Assembly (NCBI GenBank): GCA_021740105.1
Contig: JAIPAM010000011.1
Span: 1-64,000, forward strand
Source of the DNA: Flavobacterium sp.
GTDB lineage: Bacteria > Bacteroidota > Bacteroidia > Flavobacteriales > Flavobacteriaceae
Direction of reading: 5' to 3'
DNA: 64,000 nt
Position numbers and translations under genes: made by a program. Of the stretch, positions 18,709 through 27,887 are shown piece after piece. The stretch's first letter is position 1. Each line of letters begins with the position of its first letter. The notes beneath the pieces are model-generated. The model did no database searches, was not told where the DNA came from, and worked only from the letters and a program-made list of their open reading frames with translations.

Positions 18709-19353
18709 ATGAATGCTAATAGTATTTTTCAGTTTTTAATACCTAAAGACAAAAAGTTTTTTCCATTATTTGAAGAAGCTTCTTCAAATTTGATTTTAAT
18801 TGCAACAGAACTTCATGAGGCGGTTAACTTACCATTAAGCCAACGAGACGAAATTTTTCAAAAAATGACCGACCTGGAAACAAAAATTGAGGATATTACT
18901 CGTCGTACAAATTTAGAATTAAGTAGAAATTTTATAACTCCATTTGACAGAGAAGATATTTATTTATTAATAACTTCAATTGATACTGTTGCTGGAAATT
19001 TAAATGGAGCTGCAAGTAGAATGAAATTATTTCCAATTGATAATATTACTAAATCTATCAGAAAATTAACTGAAATTAATTTAGAAGCGTGCCAAAATAT
19101 TGATATTGCTGTAAGAGAATTGAGAAATTTAAAAAAAGTTAAAAATATTACGGATGCTTGCGCTAGAATTAACAAACTAGAAAATAAATCGGATAACGTT
19201 TATGATAAAGCAGTTTCTGAATTGTTTGAAAATGAAACTGATGTAAAAAACATCATCAAGTACAAAGAAGTACTATCTGTTTTAGAATCGGCTACAGACA
19301 AATGTAAGAACGCAGCGAGTGTATTAGAATCTATCGCGGTTAAACATTCATAA
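18709..19353 (+). CDS. DUF47 (PhoU-like) phosphate transport accessory protein
   Basis: The 214-residue, mostly helical protein starts with the family's FQFLIPKDKKFFPLFEE and contains FITPFDREDIYLL and ESATDKCKNAASVLESIA. DUF47 proteins resemble PhoU and are typically encoded immediately before a Pit-type phosphate transporter, as here (28-bp gap). The likely role is to control or assist the low-affinity phosphate carrier. No membrane segment or signal peptide is visible. Confidence 0.93.
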   Translation: MNANSIFQFLIPKDKKFFPLFEEASSNLILIATELHEAVNLPLSQRDEIFQKMTDLETKIEDITRRTNLELSRNFITPFDREDIYLLITSIDTVAGNLNGAASRMKLFPIDNITKSIRKLTEINLEACQNIDIAVRELRNLKKVKNITDACARINKLENKSDNVYDKAVSELFENETDVKNIIKYKEVLSVLESATDKCKNAASVLESIAVKHS

Positions 19354-19381
19354 ACTCCTCAGAAATTTCTGAATATTCATT

Positions 19382-20713
19382 ATGGAATTTAATATACTTA
19401 TCCTCATTATCGTATTGGCATTGTTATTTGATTATATCAATGGTTTTCACGATGCGGCAAACTCAATTGCTACAATTGTTGCAACTAAGGTTTTAACTCC
19501 TTTTCAAGCGGTAGTTTGGGCTGCCTTTTTTAATTTTGTTGCCTATTGGGTTTTTGGTTTTGGTGTAGCAGATACGGTTGCAAAAACCGCTCACACCAGT
19601 AGTATCAATCTAACCGTTATTCTTGCAGGTATAATTGCCGCAATAATTTGGAATTTAATTACCTGGTGGAAGGGAATACCGTCCTCTTCTTCTCACACGT
19701 TAATCGGTGGTTTTGCCGGTGCAGCAATAATGCACGGCTTTAGAGACGTTACAGATCCTGAACATGCCGGTTTTAAAATTGTAAACTGGTTAAAAGCTGC
19801 GAAAGAAGGGGAACTATTGCCATCAGGCGTATTGATTGTAATTTTGTTTATTCTTTTTGCTCCTTTACTTGGAATGATCATTTCTTATTTTATTTCTTTA
19901 TGGATGATTTATTCTTCCAAAAAGAATATTATGCCAAAACTATTGACTATCGCTTTAATGGTATCAGCTCTTTGGTTTCTAAATTCTGTTTTAAAATACG
20001 ATATTGATCCTAAGGATGCTCGTTTTGAAAGTAATTTTCTATCTATAATTACCTATCCCGCAAATATAAAATGGCTTTTAGTTGGTATTGTGTTTTTCAG
20101 TTTGGCACTATTTAATTTGGTTTTCAGCAGTTTCTCATTTTCAAGATCCGAAGCTATATTAAAGAAAATGCAGTTGCTATCCTCTGCTGCTTTTAGTTTA
20201 GGACATGGTGGAAATGATTCGCAAAAAGTAATGGGTATTATAGCGGCGGCTGTAGCTGTTTATATTAAAACAAATCCAAATGCTAATTTATCAGATGGGT
20301 GGTTGGATTTAAATGTTATTTTACCTTCTGAAAGTAATGGAGTTAAAATTGACGGTTCTATTCCCTCTTGGATTCCATTAGCTTGTTATTCAATAATTGC
20401 TTTAGGAACCTTGAGTGGTGGATGGAAAATTGTAAAAACTATGGGGTCTAAAATCACTAAAGTAAATGCTTTTGAAGGTGTTGTTGCTGAATCTGCAGGT
20501 GCTTTGACATTGTTTATGACAGAACATTTTAAAATTCCTGTTTCTACAACACACACTATTACTGGATCGATTATTGGAGTTGGAATTACTAAAAGAGTTT
20601 CTGCAGTTCGCTGGGGAGTAACCATCAACTTAATTTGGGCTTGGGTTTTGACCATTCCTATTTCAGCTATTTTAGCAGCTCTCACTTACATGTTATTGTC
20701 ATTATTTTTATAA
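19382..20713 (+). CDS. Inorganic phosphate transporter, PiT family
   Basis: The 443-residue inner-membrane carrier has the two PiT signature repeats: GFHDAANSIATIVATKVL near the N terminus and a C-terminal half containing GHGGNDSQKVMGII and PVSTTHTITGSIIGVG. It imports phosphate, probably as a metal-phosphate complex with protons, or with sodium. It follows the DUF47 gene and ends at a strong terminator. There is a long hydrophilic loop (about residues 295-320) between the helices of the second half. Confidence 0.94.
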   Translation: MEFNILILIIVLALLFDYINGFHDAANSIATIVATKVLTPFQAVVWAAFFNFVAYWVFGFGVADTVAKTAHTSSINLTVILAGIIAAIIWNLITWWKGIPSSSSHTLIGGFAGAAIMHGFRDVTDPEHAGFKIVNWLKAAKEGELLPSGVLIVILFILFAPLLGMIISYFISLWMIYSSKKNIMPKLLTIALMVSALWFLNSVLKYDIDPKDARFESNFLSIITYPANIKWLLVGIVFFSLALFNLVFSSFSFSRSEAILKKMQLLSSAAFSLGHGGNDSQKVMGIIAAAVAVYIKTNPNANLSDGWLDLNVILPSESNGVKIDGSIPSWIPLACYSIIALGTLSGGWKIVKTMGSKITKVNAFEGVVAESAGALTLFMTEHFKIPVSTTHTITGSIIGVGITKRVSAVRWGVTINLIWAWVLTIPISAILAALTYMLLSLFL

Positions 20714-20716
20714 TAA

Positions 20717-20752
20717 AAAAAAACATCTTAATTTCTTAAGATGTTTTTTTTT
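20717..20752. terminator. Bidirectional terminator between pit and lpxD
   Basis: AAACATCTTAA (20721-20731), a 4-nt loop and TTAAGATGTTT (20736-20746) form a perfect 11-bp stem with A- and T-runs on either side. It serves both converging genes. Confidence 0.88.
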
Positions 20753-20768
20753 GCTATTTATTATCGAA

Positions 20769-21764
20769 TTATTTTCCTGAATCTCGAACCAATCTTTTCA
20801 ATATAGCCCATTGTTTTAATGCTTCTCGAGCTTCAACAGCTGGATATCCTAACATCGTTTTCCCTGCTTCAATATCACCAGTAACACCCGATCCAGCTCC
20901 TACAATTGCACCACTTCCAATAGTTGTGTGGTCTTTTATCGAGGCACTCCCGCCAATAATAACTCCATCTCCCAAAGTTACGGATCCCGCTAAACCTGAA
21001 TTTCCAGCCATGATACAGAATCTTCCTAAAACGCTGTTGTGACCTATTTGAACTAGATTATCAATCTTACATCCATCACCAACAATTGTGGAGCTAAATT
21101 TACCCCTATCTACACAAGAGTTCGCGCCGATCTCCACCCAATTTCCAATGATTACATTTCCTATTTGAGGAATTTTAACTAATCCTCTTTCAGGACATGG
21201 TCGGAATCCAAAACCATCCGCACCAATTGTCGCATTAGGATGAATGACACAATCTGTTCCTAAATGACAACGTTCTCTAATCACGGCTCCAGACCAAATG
21301 ACTGTATTTTTTCCGATGGTACATTCATCTAAAACGATAACATTTGGATATAAAGTAACATTTTCTCCTAGAACTACTTTCGGACCTACATAACATCCAG
21401 CACCAATTCGCGCTCCTTTTCCAATAGTTGCAGAGGCATCAATTGTTGCTGTAGGGTGAATTTCGGTATTGAAAATAGGAGTAGGAGGGGCAAACATTTC
21501 AAGGACTTGAGACATCGCTAAATCGGCATTTTTTACTTTTATAAATGCACGATTAGTTCCAGGTTCTACTGAAATATCTTGGTTTACAACGGCCACACAA
21601 GCTTTAGAAGTTTCCCATAATTTCTCGTATTTTTTATTTCCAATAAATGAAATTTCAGAGGTAGTAGCGCGTTCCAATTGCTCAGGTGCAGTGATTACTT
21701 GAGTTGTATTTCCGATAATTTCCCCCTGAAGGATTTCGTTGATTTGTTCTAAAGTGTAAGTCAT
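20769..21764 (-). CDS. lpxD: UDP-3-O-(3-hydroxyacyl)glucosamine N-acyltransferase
   Basis: The 331-residue enzyme adds the N-linked hydroxyacyl chain in the third step of lipid A synthesis. The N-terminal uridine-binding domain (about 1-100) is followed by a left-handed beta-helix of hexapeptide repeats (about 105-300, e.g. IHPTATIDASATIGKG). The probable catalytic His is H242 in NLVQIGHNS, as in other LpxD proteins. The last 25 residues are the helical extension (KQWAILKRLVRD). The length is close to E. coli LpxD (341). It stands apart from lpxC or fabZ in this window. Confidence 0.94.
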   Translation of the reverse strand: MTYTLEQINEILQGEIIGNTTQVITAPEQLERATTSEISFIGNKKYEKLWETSKACVAVVNQDISVEPGTNRAFIKVKNADLAMSQVLEMFAPPTPIFNTEIHPTATIDASATIGKGARIGAGCYVGPKVVLGENVTLYPNVIVLDECTIGKNTVIWSGAVIRERCHLGTDCVIHPNATIGADGFGFRPCPERGLVKIPQIGNVIIGNWVEIGANSCVDRGKFSSTIVGDGCKIDNLVQIGHNSVLGRFCIMAGNSGLAGSVTLGDGVIIGGSASIKDHTTIGSGAIVGAGSGVTGDIEAGKTMLGYPAVEAREALKQWAILKRLVRDSGK

Positions 21765-21934
21765 TTTTTAAAATTTAATACTATAAAATAAGTCATTTAA
21801 CCTAATATTTGCAAGTTTAATAATCAGTTGATTTAATAATTAAAAGATTCAAAGATGAAAAAGTTCAAAGGTTAAAAAATAAAAAGTTCATTTTACAATT
21901 CACAACTTACAACCTAAAACCAACAACTCCTCAT
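21765..21934. other. AT-rich low-complexity spacer between lpxD and prfB
   Basis: This 170-bp gap contains no ORF. Part of it (21840-21930) is made of loosely repeated AAGTTCAAAG/AAAGATTCAAAG-like and ACAACTTACAACCT-like words, a kind of filler that appears in Flavobacterium intergenic regions. No hairpin terminator for prfB is evident. Confidence 0.4.
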
Positions 21935-23033
21935 TTACTTCTCTTCTTTTTGCCCCATCATCATTAAGAAGGATTTTAAAAACTCGTCGATATCGCCATT
22001 TAAAACCCCGTCAACATCGCTACTTTCATAACCGGTGCGCACATCTTTTACTAATTTATAAGGTTGCATTACGTAATTTCGAATTTGAGAACCCCATTCA
22101 ATTTTCATTTTTCCAGCTTCAATATCGGCTCTTTGGGCTTGTTTCTTTTTTAATTCAATTTCATACAGTTGAGAACGCAACATTTGCATTGCACGTTGGC
22201 GGTTGTCTTGTTGCGACCTGGTTTCTGAACATTGAATTTGAATTCCTGTGGGTTTGTGAACCAATTGTACTTTGGTTTCCACCTTATTTACATTTTGTCC
22301 ACCGGCACCACTAGATCTAGAAGTGGTAATTTCAATATCGGCAGGATTAATGTCAATTTCAATACTATCATCAACTAATGGATAAACATAGACAGATACA
22401 AAAGAAGTATGTCGTTTGGCATTACTATCAAAAGGGGAAATTCGTACCAATCGATGCACTCCATTTTCACCTTTCAAATAACCAAATGAATAATCACCTT
22501 CAAATTCCAATGTAACCGTTTTTATCCCTGCTACGTCACCTTCTTGGTAGTTTAATTCCTTGATTTTGTATCCTGATTTTTCACCCCACATCATGTACAT
22601 TCGCATCAACATCGAAGCCCAATCACAACTTTCTGTTCCACCTGCGCCAGCCGTTATCTGAAGTACCGCACTTAAGGTGTCACCTTCGTCTGAAAGCATG
22701 TTTTTAAACTCAATTGACTCAATATGGGAATTGGTCAAATGGTATTGTTCGTCTAATTCTTCGAAAGTTAATTCACCTTCTTTGTAAAATTCGTATGCCA
22801 ATTGCAATTCTTCGGCCATATCATTGGCTTTATTGTAATCGTCTACCCATTTTTTCTTGGATCGAAGGTTTTTTACAAACAGTTCCGCTTCTTTTGGATG
22901 GTTCCAAAATTCAGGTGCTAAGGTCTTTTCTTCCTCGTTGGTAATCTCAATTAATTTGGCATCAACGTCAAAGATACCTCCTCAACGCACCAAGGCGCTC
23001 CACAATACCTTTAATTTGTTCGGTAGTTGTCAT
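21935..23033 (-). CDS. prfB: Peptide chain release factor 2, expressed by programmed +1 frameshift
   Basis: RF2 releases peptides at UGA and UAA. The long frame alone starts at residue 72; the true gene starts at the ATG at 23033, reads 21 codons ([20 protein letters not shown] then L), meets an in-frame TGA at 22968-22970, and continues in the +1 frame from GAC at 22969-22967. The joined protein is 365 residues, the normal RF2 length. The stop-recognition tripeptide SPF falls at about 199-201 and the catalytic GGQ at about 244-246. Frame 0 and +1 join seamlessly in family sequence (RYL then [10 protein letters not shown]), so this is the autoregulatory recoding event and not a mutation. Confidence 0.96.
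22967..22982 (-). promoter_or_regulatory. prfB +1 programmed frameshift site
   Basis: On the minus strand the sequence is AGGAGG (22982-22977), TAT, CTT, TGA, C. This is the classic RF2 recoding signal: a Shine-Dalgarno-like hexamer 3 nt before the slippery CTT, then the UGA-C poor stop context. When RF2 is scarce the ribosome slips by one base and makes full-length RF2. Confidence 0.95.
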
Positions 23034-23055
23034 AAATTATACTAATTTTGTGTAG

Positions 23056-23085
23056 CAAAAATAGGAATTTTTTATCAAGAGGCAA
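23056..23085 (-). promoter_or_regulatory. Promoter of prfB
   Basis: On the minus strand TTG (23085-23083) and TATTTTTG (23063-23056) are 19 bp apart, matching TTG-N17-23-TAnnTTTG. The ATG at 23033 is 22 bp downstream, consistent with the frameshifted start and a short leader. Confidence 0.6.
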
Positions 23086-23115
23086 GTACACACTCTTGTA
23101 TTTAATAGCAACAAT

Positions 23116-24141
23116 ATGGATATTAATTTAGTTAGCGATACCGTAACCAAGCCTTCACAGGAAATGTTACGTTTTATGTTTCAAGCAGAAGTAGGTGATG
23201 ATGTTTACAAACAAGACCTTACAGCTATAGAATTAGAAAATAAAGTAGCGCATTTTTTCGGTTTTGAAGCTGGTTTGTTTTTTCCTTCTGGTACCATGGC
23301 CAATCAAACGGCGATTAAATTGCACACCCAACCTGGAGAACAATTAATTGCTGATAAATGGGCTCATGTTTATAATTATGAAGGAGGTGGAGTCTCTTTT
23401 AATAGTGGGGTTTCCTGTTATTTATTGGACGGAAATAGAGGGATGATTACCGCAGAACAAGTATCGGGAGCAATAAACAATCCAGAGTTTTATCACAGTC
23501 CATTAACGAGTTTGGTTTGCGTTGAAAACACCACCAACAAAGGGGGAGGCGCTTGTTATGATTTTAATGAATTTATTAAAATACGCCAAGTTTGCGATGC
23601 TAATAATTTGAAATTTCATTTAGATGGTGCGCGCATTTGGAATGCTTTGGTTGCCACTAATGACATTCCGTCCAACTATGGAAAAGTATTTCATACGATG
23701 TCTGTTTGTTTTTCAAAAGGTATGGGAGCACCGGTTGGTTCAGTTTTATTATCAGATAAAGTAACCATCAATAGAGCACTCAGAATCAGAAAGATACTAG
23801 GTGGTGGAATGCGACAAATAGGCTATTTAGCAGCCGCTGGTTTATTTGCCTTAGAGCACAATATAGAAAGATTAACTGAAGATCATCGACGAGCAAAGGA
23901 ATTGGGAATTTTATTGAATAATTTACCTTGGGTAGCTTCAGTAGAACCGGTTGAAACCAATATTTTGATTTTTTCAGTTCAACAATCTGTTGATGAGAAT
24001 CAACTAATGGTAAAATTGAAACAAAAAGGAATTGCAATTAGTTCAATGGGGCATGGTAAATTAAGAATCGTTACCCATTTGGATTATCGTGAAGTGATGC
24101 ACAGTTATGTCCTAGAGACTCTAGAAAAGTTGGAAGTTTAA
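23116..24141 (+). CDS. ltaE: Low-specificity L-threonine aldolase
   Basis: The 341-residue PLP enzyme cleaves threonine or allo-threonine to glycine and acetaldehyde. It begins NLVSDTVTKPSQEM, a family start, and has FHLDGARIWNA with the Asp that binds PLP and the PLP lysine K201 in CFSKGMGAPVGS. The length is standard. It is divergent from prfB across 82 bp. Confidence 0.92.
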   Translation: MDINLVSDTVTKPSQEMLRFMFQAEVGDDVYKQDLTAIELENKVAHFFGFEAGLFFPSGTMANQTAIKLHTQPGEQLIADKWAHVYNYEGGGVSFNSGVSCYLLDGNRGMITAEQVSGAINNPEFYHSPLTSLVCVENTTNKGGGACYDFNEFIKIRQVCDANNLKFHLDGARIWNALVATNDIPSNYGKVFHTMSVCFSKGMGAPVGSVLLSDKVTINRALRIRKILGGGMRQIGYLAAAGLFALEHNIERLTEDHRRAKELGILLNNLPWVASVEPVETNILIFSVQQSVDENQLMVKLKQKGIAISSMGHGKLRIVTHLDYREVMHSYVLETLEKLEV

Positions 24142-24233
24142 AAGTTTTATTCATTTCAAATATTGCCTAAATATTCAATTCCAATTATCTAATTTATTTC
24201 GTAAATTTGCACCACATAAAAAAACAATAAAAA

Positions 24234-25166
24234 ATGGAAAACGGTATATACGCTAAATTCAACACTACAAAAGGGGCTATTTTAGTAAAATTAACTCACG
24301 ATTTGACACCAGGAACAGTTGGAAACTTTGTGGGCTTGGTAGAAGGTAATCTTGAAAATAAGGTAAAGCCTCAAGGAAATAAATATTACGACGGATTGAA
24401 ATTTCACCGAGTAATTCCTGATTTTATGATTCAAGGGGGTTGCCCTCAAGGAACAGGAACCGGTGGACCTGGTTATAGCTTTGAAGATGAATTTCATCCA
24501 ACACTAAAACACAATCGTCCAGGAGTTTTGTCAATGGCAAATTCTGGTCCTGCAAGTAATGGTTCTCAATTTTTTATTACCCACGTTCCAACAGAATGGT
24601 TGGATAACAAACACACCGTTTTTGGGCATGTTGTAGAAGGACAAGATATCGTTGATGCTATTGCTCAAGGGGATTCTTTGGATTCAGTTGAAATTATTAG
24701 AGTGGGTGAAGAAGCTCAAAATTGGAATGCAATCGAAGCTTTTATCACTTTTAAAGGTGCTAGAAATAAACGTGACGCTGCTCTAAAAGCGGAATCGGAA
24801 GCAAAAATGGAACAATTAGCTGCTGGATTTGATAAAACAGAAAGCGGTTTGCGTTATAAAATGATCCAAAAAGGAAATGGTAAGAAAGCGGAAAACGGAA
24901 AAACAGTTTCTGTTCATTATACCGGTCAATTAGAAGACGGAAAAGTATTTGATAGTTCTTATCCAAGAAAAAAACCAATTGAATTTCCTTTAGGAATGGG
25001 GAATGTAATTGAAGGCTGGGACGAAGGAATTGCCTTGTTGCAAGTGGGTGATAAAGCTCGTTTTGTAATTCCATCTGACTTGGCATACGGAACTCGTGGG
25101 GCAGGTGGTGTAATTCCTCCAAATGCGACTTTAATATTTGATGTAGAATTAATGGACGTAAAATAA
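24234..25166 (+). CDS. Dual peptidyl-prolyl isomerase: cyclophilin fused to FKBP
   Basis: The 310-residue protein joins two unrelated PPIase folds. Residues about 5-160 are a cyclophilin ([14 protein letters not shown] with the catalytic Arg, [10 protein letters not shown], and [10 protein letters not shown] with the Trp). A charged helical linker follows (about 175-205). Residues about 215-310 are an FKBP ([25 protein letters not shown], and [15 protein letters not shown]). Both active sites look intact. No signal peptide is present, so it should act in the cytosol. TAAATTTG at 24202-24209 is a possible -7 element. Confidence 0.93.
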   Translation: MENGIYAKFNTTKGAILVKLTHDLTPGTVGNFVGLVEGNLENKVKPQGNKYYDGLKFHRVIPDFMIQGGCPQGTGTGGPGYSFEDEFHPTLKHNRPGVLSMANSGPASNGSQFFITHVPTEWLDNKHTVFGHVVEGQDIVDAIAQGDSLDSVEIIRVGEEAQNWNAIEAFITFKGARNKRDAALKAESEAKMEQLAAGFDKTESGLRYKMIQKGNGKKAENGKTVSVHYTGQLEDGKVFDSSYPRKKPIEFPLGMGNVIEGWDEGIALLQVGDKARFVIPSDLAYGTRGAGGVIPPNATLIFDVELMDVK

Positions 25167-25197
25167 AACATTTATTACTCTAAATTATTTAATTTAT

Positions 25198-25232
25198 AAA
25201 TCCCAATAGCTACTTGTTATTGGGATTTTTTA
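25198..25232 (+). terminator. Terminator after the PPIase gene
   Basis: AAATCCCAATA pairs with TATTGGGATTT over a 9-nt loop, with a T-run after it. It overlaps an alternative ATG at 25214, which supports 25259 as the start of the next gene. Confidence 0.85.
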
Positions 25233-25258
25233 TTATTTTTACCAAAATTGATAGTGCT

Positions 25259-25630
25259 ATGAAAAAAAAATTAATATTTTTCGCTTCTCTTTTATTGTTA
25301 TTTTCTTGTGCTACAAAATCGGTAATAGCCGATGCTCCAAAAGCTACTTCCCCTCAAGAAATAATTGTGGTTCAAGAAGTAGTTCCAGTTGAAAATTTGG
25401 TAGTTCCGGAAACTAAACCAGTTCCAAAAAATATGGTTATGCTAACAAGAGAACTTTACGAAAGTAAAAACCTTTACGAGAATAGTTGTAACAAATGCCA
25501 TAATCTTTATGCTCCGTCCGAATTCAGTAAAGAGCAATGGCCAAAAATCATGAAAAGTATGCAGAAAAATGCAGAATTAAGTGATCCCCAAATTGCTGGG
25601 ATTCTAGATTACATTAATTCTCAAATTTAA
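25259..25630 (+). CDS. Small monoheme c-type cytochrome lipoprotein
   Basis: Starting at the ATG at 25259 gives 123 residues with a lipoprotein signal (MKKKLIFFASLLLLFSC, cysteine C17). A Val/Pro-rich linker (about 30-60) leads to a heme motif CNKCH (77-81), followed by HNLYAPSEFSKEQWPKIMKS with M99 or M101 as possible axial ligand. The start at 25214 would place the N terminus inside the upstream terminator, so it is unlikely. It may be a periplasmic electron carrier anchored to a membrane; the partner is unknown. Confidence 0.8.
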   Translation: MKKKLIFFASLLLLFSCATKSVIADAPKATSPQEIIVVQEVVPVENLVVPETKPVPKNMVMLTRELYESKNLYENSCNKCHNLYAPSEFSKEQWPKIMKSMQKNAELSDPQIAGILDYINSQI

Positions 25631-25635
25631 TATAT

Positions 25636-25666
25636 AAAAAACGGAAGCCAATAGCTTCCGTTTTTT
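25636..25666. terminator. Bidirectional terminator
   Basis: A6-CGGAAGC, loop CAATA, GCTTCCG-T6: a perfect stem serving the cytochrome gene and the converging DUF3276 gene. Confidence 0.9.
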
Positions 25667-25684
25667 ATTATGATTGATTATAAA

Positions 25685-26071
25685 TTAAATATCATCAAAA
25701 TCTATATCTGTAAAACTTGAGGAAGAAGGAGTTTCACTATCTTCGATTTTATCAGTAGTATATTCCTTTTTGAAATCTTTTTGATGTCTTTCCGAAATAA
25801 CTTCTTCTCCTTTGTGATTTAAAACATAAGAAGTCATTTCTTCTAATATTTCTGCAAATGCACTAAAATCTTCTTTATACAAATAAATTTTATGTTTTTT
25901 AAAGTGAAAAGACCCATCTTCTTCAGTGAATTTTTTACTTTCGGTAATGGTGATGTAATAATCATCTGCTTTTGTAGCTCTAACATCAAAGAAATAAGTT
26001 CTTCTTCCAGCTCTCAAAACTTTAGAAAAGATTTCCTCTTTTTCTAACATATCATTTTCTCTCATAATCAT
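25685..26071 (-). CDS. DUF3276 / PUR-alpha-like nucleic-acid-binding protein
   Basis: The 128-residue protein has the PUR repeat pattern: EEIFSKVLRAGRRTYFFDVR followed by YYITITESK and HKIYLYKEDFSAFAEIL. PUR proteins bind single-stranded DNA or RNA and are widespread in Bacteroidota. The C-terminal 35 residues are charged and end SSSFTDIDFDDI, so they are probably disordered. No signal peptide. A second ATG (MRENDM) two codons on is possible. Confidence 0.88.
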   Translation of the reverse strand: MIMRENDMLEKEEIFSKVLRAGRRTYFFDVRATKADDYYITITESKKFTEEDGSFHFKKHKIYLYKEDFSAFAEILEEMTSYVLNHKGEEVISERHQKDFKKEYTTDKIEDSETPSSSSFTDIDFDDI

Positions 26072-26126
26072 TTTTTAAGTTTAATTTCATTTCAAAAATG
26101 ATAAAAAAAGGAATAAAAAACAAGAT

Positions 26127-27887
26127 TTATTTTAAATCTTTTTCAGAAAGTTGTTTCAAATAGAGCTCTTTGTAATAGCCTTCTACGTTTACTAATTGAT
26201 TATGAGGTCCTTGTTGGATTATCAAACCTTCTTCAATAATGATAATATTGTCTGCATTTTTAGCTGATGACACTCGATTACTAACAATTATGGTCGTTTT
26301 ATTTTTACAATATTCTTTTAGATTGCTCAAAATAACCTCTTCGGTTTCCGTGTCAACGGCAGATAAACAATCGTCAAGTAATAAAATGGCAGGATTTTTT
26401 ATTAAAGCTCTCGCAATAGATACCCTCTGTTTTTGACCTCCAGACAAGGTAATTCCTCTTTCACCCAATATGGTATCGTATTGGTTGGTAAAATTCACAA
26501 TATTATCGTGAACAGCAGCTTGTTTGGCTACAGCTATAATCTCTTCATCTGTGGCGTTTTCTTTACCAAACTTAATATTGTTTTTTATGGTATCGGAAAA
26601 TAAAAAGGCATCTTGAGGTACAATTGCGATACTATTTCTTAAATCAAATAAATTCACAGAATCTATAGGCTTCCCATCAATCAATATCTTTCCGCTACTC
26701 ACATCGTACAAACGACTAATTAAAGTTAGGATGCTCGATTTTCCAGATCCTGTTTTTCCTAAAATTGCTAGGGTTTCCCCTTTTTTTACTTTAAAAGAAA
26801 TAGTGTTTAGCGCTCTAATATTCGTATCATCATAAACAAAGGAAACTTCTTGAAATGAAATTTCACCATTGATTTCGGAATTTGATTTACAATTATTTTT
26901 TATCTCTGGAACTATTTTCAAAAATTCATTGATCCGTTTTTGAGAAGCCTCAGCCTCTTGAACCATGGATGAAATCCACCCCAAAGAAGCAACAGGCCAA
27001 GTTAGCATGTTTACATAAAGTATAAACTCAGCGATAACTCCAATACTTTTAATTGTTCCATTGATATATAACATTCCACCAAAGTAAATAACTACCAAAT
27101 TACTTACACCAATTAACGCTAACATTAACGGGCCAAATAGCGATTGAACTTTTGCTAAACTCATACTTTTTTCTTTACTTTCAACTGATAAGTTAAGCAT
27201 ATTTTCTTGCTGTTGTTGCTCTAACGAATACGCTTTTATGACTCTAATTCCACTGAAAATTTCTTGAGTAAAACTGGATATTTTAGATAAATATTGTTGA
27301 AAAATAGTACTTCTTTTATTGATTTTTTTACTCAATTGAAAAATCGCATACGACAAAATAGGCAATGGGAGCAGCGTATACAAAGTTAATTCTGGAGAAA
27401 CATTGTACATATAAACGATCACAATTGCAAATCGGATAAAAGTATTTATGGTGTACATAACCGCTGGACCAACGTACATTCTTACTTTTCCAACATCTTC
27501 ACTTATTCGATTCATCAAATCGCCAGTTCGGTTTTGTTTGTAGAAAATTTGACTTAGATTTTCATACTGTTGGAAGACTTCATTTTTAAGATCAAATTCG
27601 ATAAGTCTTGACATAACAATTAATGTTTGTCGCATCAAGAAGGTTAGAAAACCTGCAATTATAGTGGTAATGATAACAATAATGACATTGTGGAATAATT
27701 CATTTCGAATTAAAAGGGTATCGGCAACATTCGATTTTGAATATCTTTCTATAGATTCGAATGATTTACTGATTAATTTGGGTGTAAATAATGAAAAAAT
27801 TTGAGCAATTATTGTAATAAAAATACCAAGTAGGAATCGGTATTTGTATTTAATAAAATACTTGTTAAGGTATTGTAATTCTTTCAT
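26127..27887 (-). CDS. ABC transporter, fused permease and ATPase (exporter type)
   Basis: The 586-residue half-transporter has about six transmembrane helices (residues 15-310) and a C-terminal nucleotide-binding domain with Walker A GKTGSGKSS, Q-loop PQDAFLFSD, signature LSGGQKQR and Walker B LLLDDCLSAVD. It would work as a homodimer or pair with another half. The Walker B region reads DDC in place of the usual DEA, so the catalytic Glu position is Asp; this suggests lower ATPase activity or a heterodimer partner. The substrate is unknown. It is divergent from nusB. Confidence 0.88.
   Translation of the reverse strand: MKELQYLNKYFIKYKYRFLLGIFITIIAQIFSLFTPKLISKSFESIERYSKSNVADTLLIRNELFHNVIIVIITTIIAGFLTFLMRQTLIVMSRLIEFDLKNEVFQQYENLSQIFYKQNRTGDLMNRISEDVGKVRMYVGPAVMYTINTFIRFAIVIVYMYNVSPELTLYTLLPLPILSYAIFQLSKKINKRSTIFQQYLSKISSFTQEIFSGIRVIKAYSLEQQQQENMLNLSVESKEKSMSLAKVQSLFGPLMLALIGVSNLVVIYFGGMLYINGTIKSIGVIAEFILYVNMLTWPVASLGWISSMVQEAEASQKRINEFLKIVPEIKNNCKSNSEINGEISFQEVSFVYDDTNIRALNTISFKVKKGETLAILGKTGSGKSSILTLISRLYDVSSGKILIDGKPIDSVNLFDLRNSIAIVPQDAFLFSDTIKNNIKFGKENATDEEIIAVAKQAAVHDNIVNFTNQYDTILGERGITLSGGQKQRVSIARALIKNPAILLLDDCLSAVDTETEEVILSNLKEYCKNKTTIIVSNRVSSAKNADNIIIIEEGLIIQQGPHNQLVNVEGYYKELYLKQLSEKDLK

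Noticed and set aside
21935-22819. prfB read as a truncated 294-residue RF2 from an internal ATG, or as a pseudogene
   Set aside because: The upstream 71 residues are present across a classical CTT-TGA-C frameshift site, and the joined length is the normal 365.
22857-23045. 62-codon forward ORF over the 5' end of prfB
   Set aside because: It is antisense to the prfB N-terminal coding region and covers the conserved frameshift site; codon use and synteny favour prfB.
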